Shown here piece by piece: positions 1 through 7,778 of a stretch of 64,000 nt of DNA. This stretch comes from Poriferisodalis sp965208925. Lineage in GTDB: Bacteria > Actinomycetota > Acidimicrobiia > Acidimicrobiales > Poriferisodalaceae. Location: the NCBI RefSeq assembly GCF_965208925.1, contig NZ_OZ242364.1:1798001-1862000 (forward strand). The letters run 5' to 3'. Below the pieces are notes generated by a model. That model saw nothing but the letters and a program-made list of their open reading frames with translations. It did no database searches and was not told the origin of the DNA. Made by a program: the position numbers and the translations under genes. Within the stretch, counting starts at the first letter, position 1. The number at the start of each line of letters is the position of its first letter.

Positions 1-540
1 GGCGACAGCGCAGCGGGACCGCGCTTGCTGCACGCCGAGGAGGTCTTCGACTCCGAGGCGCCCACGTTCCCGTTCGGCACCCATGTCGCCGTGGTGGAGG
101 TGGACCGCCACACCGGCGATGTAGAGCTGCGCCGGCTCGTGGCCTGCGACGATGCCGGCACCATCCTCAATCCGCTGCTCGCGGCCGGGCAGGTGCACGG
201 GGGACTAGCACAGGGTGCCGCCCAGGCGCTGTACGAGGAGTTCGTCTACGACCCCGACGGCAACCCGCTCACCGGGAACTTCGCGGACTACCCGATCATC
301 TCGGCAGCAGAACTGCCGTTCTTCGACCGCGTGGTGCTCGAGACCCCCACTCACATCAACCCGCTCGGCGCCAAGGGCATCGGCGAATCTGGGACGGTCG
401 GCGCCACCCCCGCCATCCAGAACGCCGTCGTCGATGCAGTCGCCCACCTGGGCATCCGCCACATCGACATGCCACTCACCCCGCAACGCGTCTGGCAAGC
501 CATCACCGACGCCCCCGGAGCCGGCTCAGTCGTCGCCTGA
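1..540 (+). CDS. Molybdenum hydroxylase large subunit (CO/xanthine dehydrogenase family), 3' end only
   Basis: The reading frame is open from the first base, so the gene begins upstream; about 179 C-terminal residues are present. It matches the molybdopterin-binding large subunit of the xanthine dehydrogenase / aerobic CO dehydrogenase (CoxL) family. The key segment GAKGIGESGTVGATPAI (residues about 122-138 of the fragment) carries the conserved Glu that acts at the Mo centre in this family. An upstream GG.AQGAAQALYEE segment is also typical. The substrate cannot be told from this part, because the CoxL active-site loop that separates CO dehydrogenases from other hydroxylases lies outside the window. 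The 3' end overlaps the convergent rmuC by 15 bases. Confidence 0.85.
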   Translation, partial: GDSAAGPRLLHAEEVFDSEAPTFPFGTHVAVVEVDRHTGDVELRRLVACDDAGTILNPLLAAGQVHGGLAQGAAQALYEEFVYDPDGNPLTGNFADYPIISAAELPFFDRVVLETPTHINPLGAKGIGESGTVGATPAIQNAVVDAVAHLGIRHIDMPLTPQRVWQAITDAPGAGSVVA

Positions 541-1812
541 CGAGAGCTCCGGGGCGTTGGCGGCTCGCACATCGCGCTCCACCAAGCTTGGCTCATTGAG
601 TTCCTCGCCTCCCGTGACAGAACCCAGCTCCCGGAAGCGACGGGCTTGGGGCAACACCATGCGCTCGAACGAGCCCACGCTGTCGTTGTAGGCGCCGACC
701 GCGCTGCGCAGACCCCGACCCATCTTGTCCACGTGCTCGACGTAGGTCGAGAGGCGGGAGTACAGGTCGTTGCCGAGCTGGGCGACGATCTCCGCGTTGC
801 GGGCAATGTCCTGTCGCTGCCATGCCAGTGCCACCGTTCTCAGGAAGGCAATCAACAAGCCCGGAGTTGCGATGAGAACTCGGTGCCGGTGCCAGGCGTT
901 CTGCCAGACATCGCTGTCGACATCCATCGCCACGTCCAGCATCGGGTCGGTCGGCACGTACATCAGCACGAAGTCAGGTGATCCCGACACCCACCGGCCA
1001 TAGTCGCGATCGCCCAGTTCTTTGGCCCGCTCGCTGAGGGCGACTGCGTGTTCGGCGAGCGCCTGCTGTTGTTCAGCTTCGTCAGAAGACTGCACGGCCC
1101 GGTCGTATGCGGCGAACGGCGTCTTGGCGTCGATCACGACGCTCGCTCCGCCCGGCACCTTGACGACCACGTCGGGCCGCAGCCGGCCCTCGCCTCCCGG
1201 TTCGCCCACTGTGGCCTGCTCGATGTAGTCGATGTGCCGGCTCATGCCGGCGGCCTCGATGACATTGCGGAGGTGCTGCTCGCCCCAGGCACCCCGCATC
1301 TTGGAGTCGCGCAGGATCTGGCGCAGGCCACTCGTCTCTGACACCAGTTGATCGACGCTTTTCGAGACTTTGGCCGTGTCCGCCACCCGGGCCTTGTCGG
1401 CATTGCTGACATGCTCCTGCAATTCCTGCAGGCGTTCCCGCATGGGCGTGACAAGTTCGGAGACCGTCTTGCCCGCCGTTTTGGTCTGCTCGGCGCTCAG
1501 GTCGCGGAACTCCTTCATGAAGGCGTCCCGCGTGGTTTCGCTGACCTGGGCCGCGATCTCTTTGAATCGACCCTCGATCTCAGCCTGCTGCTTCGCCATC
1601 TCCTCGACGCGCGCAGCCCGATCAGCCTTGACCGAGGCGAGCTGGGCCCGCAACTCTGCGGCAGCGTCGCGTTGGCCTGCCGATTCGTCGCGAGCCGTGT
1701 CGCGATCGAGCAGAACCTGTGCGAGCCGGCGGGACAACAGGGCCCACACGATGACCGCCCCGATGGCGAGACCTATCAGGAGACCCAGCACGACGGCAAG
1801 ACCGGTGGACAT
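526..1812 (-). CDS. rmuC: DNA recombination protein RmuC
   Basis: 428 residues. A single N-terminal membrane segment (about residues 5-27) is followed by a long charged coiled coil (about 30-170) and then the RmuC nuclease-like domain. The domain has the conserved stretch RGAWGEQHLRNVIEAAGM, later VVIDAKTPFAAY, and DFVLMYVPTD near residue 290. RmuC family proteins limit inversions and rearrangements at short inverted repeats; their fold resembles restriction endonucleases, with the D..(D/E)xK core visible here as VIDAK. The ATG at 1812 is chosen because AAGGAG lies 8 bases before it; a GTG at 1821 in the same frame sits inside that ribosome-binding site. The gene is monocistronic and converges on the molybdenum hydroxylase. 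Confidence 0.9.
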   Translation of the reverse strand: MSTGLAVVLGLLIGLAIGAVIVWALLSRRLAQVLLDRDTARDESAGQRDAAAELRAQLASVKADRAARVEEMAKQQAEIEGRFKEIAAQVSETTRDAFMKEFRDLSAEQTKTAGKTVSELVTPMRERLQELQEHVSNADKARVADTAKVSKSVDQLVSETSGLRQILRDSKMRGAWGEQHLRNVIEAAGMSRHIDYIEQATVGEPGGEGRLRPDVVVKVPGGASVVIDAKTPFAAYDRAVQSSDEAEQQQALAEHAVALSERAKELGDRDYGRWVSGSPDFVLMYVPTDPMLDVAMDVDSDVWQNAWHRHRVLIATPGLLIAFLRTVALAWQRQDIARNAEIVAQLGNDLYSRLSTYVEHVDKMGRGLRSAVGAYNDSVGSFERMVLPQARRFRELGSVTGGEELNEPSLVERDVRAANAPELSSGDD

Positions 1813-1893
1813 GAGGCTCACTCCTTAATCGGCATTGATCATCGCGCCACTAGCGTCAGAAACGGTGCACAGCACATACGCCGGCACAAGTTC

Positions 1894-3726
1894 ATGGGCT
1901 ACCAGCGGCAAAGGCCCGGGCTCCTGAGATCGCGGCGCGCCGGCATTGCGGCCCTTGCCACGGTCCTGCTGCTGGTGGGGGCGTGCAGCACAGCTTCTGA
2001 GGACACGCCGGAAGCGGCGGCGGTGACGCCGACGATCGCTGACGGCGAGGGCACGGCAGACGTCACTCCGACGAACGGCGGATCCGGACAGTCGACGGTG
2101 CCGACGACACAGCGGTTGCCCAGCACATCACCGCGCCGGGGCGGCACGCTGCGCGTACTGCTGGCTGCAGACCCCACGCCCATCACCGGCTGGACACCGT
2201 GGGACCACGTCTGCGCTTGGTCATGCCGCAATGTGCTGGACCACGTCCTCGAGACGCTCACTGTCGTGCTTCCCGATGGATCGGTGGAACCCTGGCTGGC
2301 CGAGTCGGTGTCTGCGGACACCTCGTTGCAGCGATGGACGGTCACGCTGCGACCGGACATCACCTTTACCGACGGCGAGCCGCTGGATGCGCTCACGGTC
2401 AAGACCGGCATCGATGACTACCTGCGCTCGGGTCGAGCCAGCAGCGGCCACCTGCGAGACGCTCGCATCACCTCGGTCATCGTCATCGACGAGCTCACGC
2501 TGGTCATCGAGTTGAGCGAACCCAACGCCGGCCTGCCCGCCGCTCTGGCCGGCCCGGTCGGGCGGGTCTTCTCTGTAGTCGCCGCCGAGGCCGACCCGGG
2601 CATCTTCGCCAGAGCACCGGTGGGCACCGGCCCGTTCGTCTTCCGGCGCTGGTCGGTGGGGGAGCCGGCGGTGCTGGAGGCGAACCCGGACTACTGGCGG
2701 ACGGCCTCGGACGGCTCGAGGTTGCCGTGGGCCGCCGAAGTCGTGTTCACCGAGATCGCCGATGAGCGACAGCGCCTCTCGGCGTTGCTCGACGGTCGCG
2801 GTGACGTCCTCATGTCGAGGTCGGCGGAGCTGTCCACGGCGGTGGCCGCAGCCGCGGATGGCGGGGGCCGCCCGCTCAGCGCGGTTCGGCGATTCGACGA
2901 CAACGCCGGCGTCGTGCTGTTCAACCTGCTGCGCGCCCCGTTCGACGACATCCGGGTGCGCCGAGCATTAGTGGCCGCGGCAGACCAGGAGCGGCTCGTC
3001 TCGGCACTCGGCCCTGACGTCGATTCGCTGGCCGCGACGCAATGGTGGTCGCCCGCAAGCATCTGGCATTCGACCGAGGTCGCAGCGGCATGGCCCGCCC
3101 ATGACCCCGAGCGCGCCCGCTCGCTGCTGCGCGAGTACACGGAGGACCCCGAACGCTCCGACGACCGGGACCCCGGCGAGCCGATACGGGTCAGGGTGTT
3201 GTGCACTGACGACCTCGCACTTGCGCGAATGACGGCCGAGCTCAAGCGTCAATGGGAAAGCACCGGCCTGATCCACGTCGATGTCGAGACGCTGGCCCGC
3301 ACCGGGCTCATCAGCCGCGTCACGGGCTCGGTCGTCCAGAGCCCGTCCTTCGCCGGCGATTTCGGAGCAACGTGCTGGCGCGTCGGCGGCGAGTCCGATC
3401 CGGCAATCCTGGCGTCGGTCGCCGTCGGCCCGGTCCGCACCACGCCGCTGAACGTGTCCAACTTCACCGGCGAGCACTTGGCCGCGCTGGCGAGCCTGAT
3501 CAAGTCAACTGACGCCGGGAACGAGCGACGTGACGCAGTAGCGCAGTTCATGCTGGAGCTCGCGAACGAAGCGCCCTACGTGTTCCTGAGCTATTCCTCG
3601 AGCGTCGTGGCGGCGACGGCTGATGTCGCTGGGCTCGGGCGGACCTCGCTTCCCGACGGCAGATCGGTCGACGGGCAGCGACTCGGTGTCGGCCGCTACG
3701 ACGAAGTGTGGCTGCTCCGTGAGTGA
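1894..3726 (+). CDS. ABC transporter peptide-binding lipoprotein (SBP_bac_5 family)
   Basis: 610 residues. An Arg-rich N-terminus and hydrophobic stretch end in the lipobox LLVGAC (lipid-modified Cys about residue 31), followed by a Ser/Thr/Pro-rich linker (35-80). The mature part is a family 5 solute-binding protein (oligopeptide/dipeptide/nickel type): it starts with RGGTLRVLLAADP and has the conserved WTVTLRPDITFTDGEPLDA motif. The frame stays open upstream of the ATG at 1894, but that part lacks coding character and the signal peptide begins here. No permease or ATPase genes are adjacent, so the partner transporter is elsewhere, or the protein is an orphan receptor. The stop overlaps the start of rsgA. 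Confidence 0.85.
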   Translation: MGYQRQRPGLLRSRRAGIAALATVLLLVGACSTASEDTPEAAAVTPTIADGEGTADVTPTNGGSGQSTVPTTQRLPSTSPRRGGTLRVLLAADPTPITGWTPWDHVCAWSCRNVLDHVLETLTVVLPDGSVEPWLAESVSADTSLQRWTVTLRPDITFTDGEPLDALTVKTGIDDYLRSGRASSGHLRDARITSVIVIDELTLVIELSEPNAGLPAALAGPVGRVFSVVAAEADPGIFARAPVGTGPFVFRRWSVGEPAVLEANPDYWRTASDGSRLPWAAEVVFTEIADERQRLSALLDGRGDVLMSRSAELSTAVAAAADGGGRPLSAVRRFDDNAGVVLFNLLRAPFDDIRVRRALVAAADQERLVSALGPDVDSLAATQWWSPASIWHSTEVAAAWPAHDPERARSLLREYTEDPERSDDRDPGEPIRVRVLCTDDLALARMTAELKRQWESTGLIHVDVETLARTGLISRVTGSVVQSPSFAGDFGATCWRVGGESDPAILASVAVGPVRTTPLNVSNFTGEHLAALASLIKSTDAGNERRDAVAQFMLELANEAPYVFLSYSSSVVAATADVAGLGRTSLPDGRSVDGQRLGVGRYDEVWLLRE

Positions 3727-4840
3727 CGGTGCCGATTCCCACGCAGCGGAGCGTTCTTCGCCGAGCATGCGGCAGCTCGGCTGGCTGCGTCGGGCCGTCG
3801 CCGCCGCAGACCTACCGGACGGGCACGTCGTGAGCCGGGTCGCCGTCGAGCACCGGGGTGCCTACGAACTGGTCGATGCCACCGGCGAAGCCACTGGAGC
3901 GCTCGATGCCACGGCGCGCCGAGCGGCCAGGACGCCGTTCGACTACCCAACCGTCGGCGACTGGGTCGTTCGCTCACTGGAAGCCCGGCACGACCGTCGC
4001 GTGGCGATAGCCGACGTGCTGGATCGCTTCTCGCTGCTGTGCCGTCGCGCCCCGGGGCCCCGGATTCGCCCACAGCTCGTGGCGGCCAATGCCGACGTCT
4101 TGGCGGTGGTCACGACGCCTGCATTCGCAGACGATGCCGCTTCACCGGAGACGGCCGCCGCCGGCCATCGAATCGAGTGGTACCTCACGGCGGCGTTCAG
4201 CGGCGGTGCCCGGCCGGTGATCGTCGTGAACAAGATCGACACGGTGTCGAGCGCCGAGCACGAGGCGACCGTCGATGCGCTGCGCCGCCGGCTCGGCCCT
4301 GCGGCGGCCGACGTGCCGATCCTGGCAACCAGCGCGCTCGACGGCCGGGGGCTGGAGAGCCTCGGTGCCCTGGCCGCTGACGGGGCCACGGTCGCTCTCA
4401 GCGGACCGTCCGGAGTGGGCAAGTCATCGCTGGTCAACCGGCTCGCGGGAGCCGACGTGATACCAGTGGCTCCCCTGAGCGCGGACGGCCGCGGACGACA
4501 TACCACCGTGCGCCGCCAGCTCGTCCCGGTCGGCGGCCCGGCCGGCGGGACCGTCGTGGACACGCCGGGCCTGCAGGACCTGGTCCCCTGGGGAGGCGAT
4601 CTGGGGCTGCGCCCACCCGCCGGCGCTCAGGTCGGCTTGGCGAAGACGTTCGGCGAGATCGCCGCCCTTGCCCACGAATGCCGCTTCGCCGACTGCACGC
4701 ACACGGTCGAGCCGGGTTGCGCTGTCGCCGCCGCCGTCGAGGACGGCCGGCTCGCTGCCGAGCGCCTCAGCACGTACCTGGAACTGGTCGCGGACATGGA
4801 GATTCCCGATGCGTTCGGCAGCGGTGGAGGATCTCGCTGA
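3719..4840 (+). CDS. rsgA: Ribosome small subunit-dependent GTPase A
   Basis: About 373 residues from a GTG that overlaps the upstream stop by 8 bases; an in-frame ATG at 3767 is an alternative start. The protein is a circularly permuted GTPase. An N-terminal OB-like region is followed by G4 (VVNKID), G5 (TSA), then G1 (GPSGVGKSS) and G3 (DTPG), and last a zinc-binding tail with CRFADCTH and a later Cys. That order and the Cys/His cluster are diagnostic of RsgA (YjeQ), a late 30S subunit assembly factor. The pairing with a peptide-binding lipoprotein is probably only positional coupling. Confidence 0.9.
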   Translation: MSDGADSHAAERSSPSMRQLGWLRRAVAAADLPDGHVVSRVAVEHRGAYELVDATGEATGALDATARRAARTPFDYPTVGDWVVRSLEARHDRRVAIADVLDRFSLLCRRAPGPRIRPQLVAANADVLAVVTTPAFADDAASPETAAAGHRIEWYLTAAFSGGARPVIVVNKIDTVSSAEHEATVDALRRRLGPAAADVPILATSALDGRGLESLGALAADGATVALSGPSGVGKSSLVNRLAGADVIPVAPLSADGRGRHTTVRRQLVPVGGPAGGTVVDTPGLQDLVPWGGDLGLRPPAGAQVGLAKTFGEIAALAHECRFADCTHTVEPGCAVAAAVEDGRLAAERLSTYLELVADMEIPDAFGSGGGSR

Positions 4841-4856
4841 GCCGCGGCGGCGGCTC
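4839..4856. terminator. Hairpin between convergent rsgA and crotonase gene
   Basis: GAGCCGC (4839-4845), GGCG loop, GCGGCTC (4850-4856): a perfect 7-base-pair stem filling the 18-base gap between two convergent genes. There is no T-tract, so this is a likely bidirectional end signal rather than a classic intrinsic terminator. Confidence 0.45.
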
Positions 4857-4858
4857 GC

Positions 4859-5677
4859 TCAGCGGCCCTTGAACTCCGGCCGGCGCTTGTTCATGAACGC
4901 GTCGACGCCTTCTTGGTAGTCCTCGCTGTCGAAGCACGCCCGGATCATGGCCTCCACCTCGGTGAAGTCGCGCTGAGACTCCGGCTTCTGCCACTGGGTC
5001 AGCGCCGCCTTGGCGGCGGCGATGGTCAGCGGGGCGTTCTGGCCGATGAGATCGGTCCATTCGTCAACTGACGCCTCCAGGTGCGCTTTGGGCACCACCC
5101 GGTTGACGAGCCCCATCTGCAGGGCTTCCTGCGCTCCGAAGCGGTCGGCCAGGAAGAAGATGCGCTTGGCTGCCGAAGGTCCGACCAGCCGCATCAGCGT
5201 GCCGATGCCGGCAGCGCCGTAGCCGAGGCCGAGACGCGCGGCGGGAATCGTGAACTGCGCATCTTCGGCGACGACGCGCAGGTCGGCTGTCAGGGCCACC
5301 GCCAGGCCGCCGCCGATGCAGTAGCCGTGGATGGCGGCGATGAGCGGCTTGGACAGGCCGAGCAGCGCCGCGTGCGCTTTGGACGTCGTGTCGTCGTAGT
5401 CACGGTTGCCGCTCGCGTCAGACCGCTGCTCGCCGAATTGGCTGATATCGGCGCCTGCCGCGAAGGCACGCTCGCCGGCACCGCGGATCACCACCACCCG
5501 GATGTCGTGGTCGTTCTCCAGCGCGGTCGCGGCGTCGGTGATGCCGTTCCACATCTGCGCGCTGATGGCATTGTGCCGCTCAGGGTGGTCGAGGATGATG
5601 CGGCCCACATGACCGTCGCGTTCGAGATGCACCTGCCCGCTCACGGCGGCCGACGCTACCGCCCGGCCCGTGGACAT
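4859..5677 (-). CDS. Enoyl-CoA hydratase/isomerase (crotonase) family protein
   Basis: 272 residues, the usual crotonase length. It has the oxyanion-hole segments AFAAGADISQF (about 70) and the IHGYCIGGGLAVAL helix (about 115). The catalytic-region pattern is AARLGLGYGAAG, where true enoyl-CoA hydratases keep Glu residues (E..LG); the Ala/Arg here leave the exact reaction open. The ATG at 5677 follows the stop of the upstream crotonase by 11 bases, so the two form an operon. Likely role: beta-oxidation or branched-chain acyl-CoA catabolism. The C-terminal YQEGVDAFMNKRRPEFKGR motif is typical of the family. Confidence 0.85.
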   Translation of the reverse strand: MSTGRAVASAAVSGQVHLERDGHVGRIILDHPERHNAISAQMWNGITDAATALENDHDIRVVVIRGAGERAFAAGADISQFGEQRSDASGNRDYDDTTSKAHAALLGLSKPLIAAIHGYCIGGGLAVALTADLRVVAEDAQFTIPAARLGLGYGAAGIGTLMRLVGPSAAKRIFFLADRFGAQEALQMGLVNRVVPKAHLEASVDEWTDLIGQNAPLTIAAAKAALTQWQKPESQRDFTEVEAMIRACFDSEDYQEGVDAFMNKRRPEFKGR

Positions 5678-5688
5678 GCCGGAGACGT

Positions 5689-6531
5689 TCAGGATTCGGG
5701 CGGTACCCAGCTGGCGTCGCGGCGTTCGCGGAAGGCTGCGATGCCTTCTGCCGCCTCCTCGCTCTGGAACAGCCGCTGGCTGAGTTCGGCCGTCCATTCC
5801 CAAGCCTCGTCCCGGGCCATCTGCGGCACCCTCGCGACGAGCTGCTTGGTGTTGGCCAGCGCGTTGGGGCCGCCCCGCACCAAGCGACGCAGCGTCGCCG
5901 CCACCTCGCCATCGAGCTGCTCGCGCGGCACCGCTCGATTGATCAGACCCGCCGCCGCCGCTCGAGGAGCAGGCACCCGCTCGCCCTCAAGGAACAGCTC
6001 GCTGGCGTCGGCGCGGCGCAGCTTCGGCAGGCAGACCACCGAGATCACCGCGGGCGCGACGCCGATGCGAACCTCGGTGAAACCGATGATGGCGTCGTCG
6101 GCGGCGATCGAGATGTCCATTGCTGCAGCCAGCCCCACACCGCCGGCGGTGACATGACCGGCCAGCCGGCCCACCACGGGCTTGTCGCAGGTCATGATCC
6201 TCTCGAGGATTTCCACGAAGTTGTGGCGCAGCGTCGGCTGGGGCACCCCGGGCTGGGCGGCACGCAGGTCCGCGCCAGCACAGAACGTGTTGCCGACGTG
6301 GGTGAACAGGATCGCTCGCACCCCAGGATCGGCCAATGCCGCTTCGAAGTGATCACCGACGCCGTTCACGATCTCGACGCTGAGCGCATTGCGGTAGTCG
6401 GGCCGGTTCAGCGTGATCGTTGCCACCCCGCCTGCGACCTCGTAGAGCACGGCTGCATCCGGGTCGCCGGCCCGAAGGTGATTGGGCTGTGTGCGATTGT
6501 CGGTGCCGTCGCTGGCGAGGTCCTCTGACAT
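5689..6531 (-). CDS. Enoyl-CoA hydratase/isomerase (crotonase) family protein
   Basis: 280 residues with a 30-residue polar N-terminal extension. Crotonase motifs: ATITLNRPDYRNALS, then FCAGADLRAAQ (first oxyanion segment) and GRLAGHVTAGGVGLAAAMD (second). TEVRIGVAPAVIS retains a Glu in the position used catalytically by many hydratases. The C-terminus ends in AAFRERRDASW. It is the first gene of a two-gene operon with the crotonase gene downstream and is divergent from the MscS gene, with about 67 bases shared for promoters. Substrate unknown. Confidence 0.85.
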   Translation of the reverse strand: MSEDLASDGTDNRTQPNHLRAGDPDAAVLYEVAGGVATITLNRPDYRNALSVEIVNGVGDHFEAALADPGVRAILFTHVGNTFCAGADLRAAQPGVPQPTLRHNFVEILERIMTCDKPVVGRLAGHVTAGGVGLAAAMDISIAADDAIIGFTEVRIGVAPAVISVVCLPKLRRADASELFLEGERVPAPRAAAAGLINRAVPREQLDGEVAATLRRLVRGGPNALANTKQLVARVPQMARDEAWEWTAELSQRLFQSEEAAEGIAAFRERRDASWVPPES

Positions 6532-6598
6532 CGCAGCGATGCTAGAGGCTGAACCCCCTGTACTCAGCGGCTGGCGAGCGACTCCTAGGCTCCCTCAG

Positions 6599-7765
6599 AT
6601 GACCGGACTTCTCGCGCAGGCCGAATCGGCGACCGATGCGGTCGACGCGCTCCTGGAAATCAGCCGGAGCACCGAAGTGTGCGGCACCGAGCCCAGCTGG
6701 GTCTGCGAACGCATCCTGGACTGGACTGGCAGCGAGGGCTTCGCGTCGGCATCGGTGTGGATCGTGGACAAGCCGCTCACGGTGCTGATCATCCTGCTGC
6801 TGGCGATCATCGCCCGCCGGGTCATGCGTCGCGCCATCGACCACATGGTGGAGCGAATTGCGTCCGACAAGAAGCACGCCGAGGAAGACGAAGCCGCCCG
6901 CACCGCCGAAGAGGGCCGAACCTGGGATCCCGAGCGGCTCGCCGAAAAGATGTCTCAGCTTCGTGAGCGCACCGAGCGTGCCAGCCAGCGGGCCAAGACA
7001 CTGGGAACGCTGTTCAAGAGCATCGCCACCACGATCATCTGGGCTGTCGCGTTGATGATGCTGCTCGGCGAGTTTGATGTGAATCTCGGACCGCTCATCG
7101 CAGGTGCGGGCATCATCGGCGTCGCCGTCGGCTTCGGCGCCCAGTCGATCGTGCGCGACCTGCTGACCGGTGTGTTCATGCTCATTGAAGACCAGTACGG
7201 CGTCGGCGACGTGGTCGACCTCGGCGATGCCGTCGGCACGGTCGAGTCGGTCGGGCTGCGCACCACGCGGCTGCGCGACATCTCCGGCACGGTCTGGCAC
7301 GTGCCCAACGGTGCGATCGCCCGGGTGGGCAACATGTCACAGCTGTGGGCCCGGGTGCCACTCGACCTCGACGTGGCCTATGACACCGATCTCGACGAGG
7401 CCATGGCGATCATCAAGCGAGTCGCGGACGAGGTGTGGCAAGAGCAAGGCGACAGCACCACGGTGCTTGAAGAACCCACCCTGTCTGGGGTGCAAGCCTT
7501 CGGCGCTGATGCCGTCACCATCCGGGTCATGCTCAAAACCGAGCCGTCTGAGCAGTGGGCGACGGCTCGCTTGATGCGCAAGCGCATCAAGGACGCCTTC
7601 GACGAGGCCGGCATCGAGATCCCGTTCCCGCAGCGAACGGTCTGGGTGCGCAGCGGTGAGCCCGATGGCGAGAGCGGCGAGCGGCCCCGCAGCGCCTTCG
7701 AGACCGTGGCCTCGCCGATGGAGGCCGAGGACGCCGACGCTGACGGCGCCGACAGCGATCTGTAG
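6599..7765 (+). CDS. Small-conductance mechanosensitive channel (MscS family)
   Basis: 388 residues. A membrane segment near residues 55-72 is followed by a charged helical region rich in Glu/Arg (about 80-130), a second membrane helix (about 143-160), and the pore helix with the MscS signature: GAGIIGVAVGFGAQSIVRD, then GVFMLIEDQYGVGDVVD. The beta domain with VWHVPNGAI is also characteristic, and the tail is acidic. Such channels open under membrane tension to release solutes on osmotic downshift. The ATG at 6599 is chosen; an in-frame ATG at 6539 would add 20 residues without clear homology. It converges on valS. Confidence 0.88.
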   Translation: MTGLLAQAESATDAVDALLEISRSTEVCGTEPSWVCERILDWTGSEGFASASVWIVDKPLTVLIILLLAIIARRVMRRAIDHMVERIASDKKHAEEDEAARTAEEGRTWDPERLAEKMSQLRERTERASQRAKTLGTLFKSIATTIIWAVALMMLLGEFDVNLGPLIAGAGIIGVAVGFGAQSIVRDLLTGVFMLIEDQYGVGDVVDLGDAVGTVESVGLRTTRLRDISGTVWHVPNGAIARVGNMSQLWARVPLDLDVAYDTDLDEAMAIIKRVADEVWQEQGDSTTVLEEPTLSGVQAFGADAVTIRVMLKTEPSEQWATARLMRKRIKDAFDEAGIEIPFPQRTVWVRSGEPDGESGERPRSAFETVASPMEAEDADADGADSDL

Positions 7766-7778
7766 CTACGGCGATGAT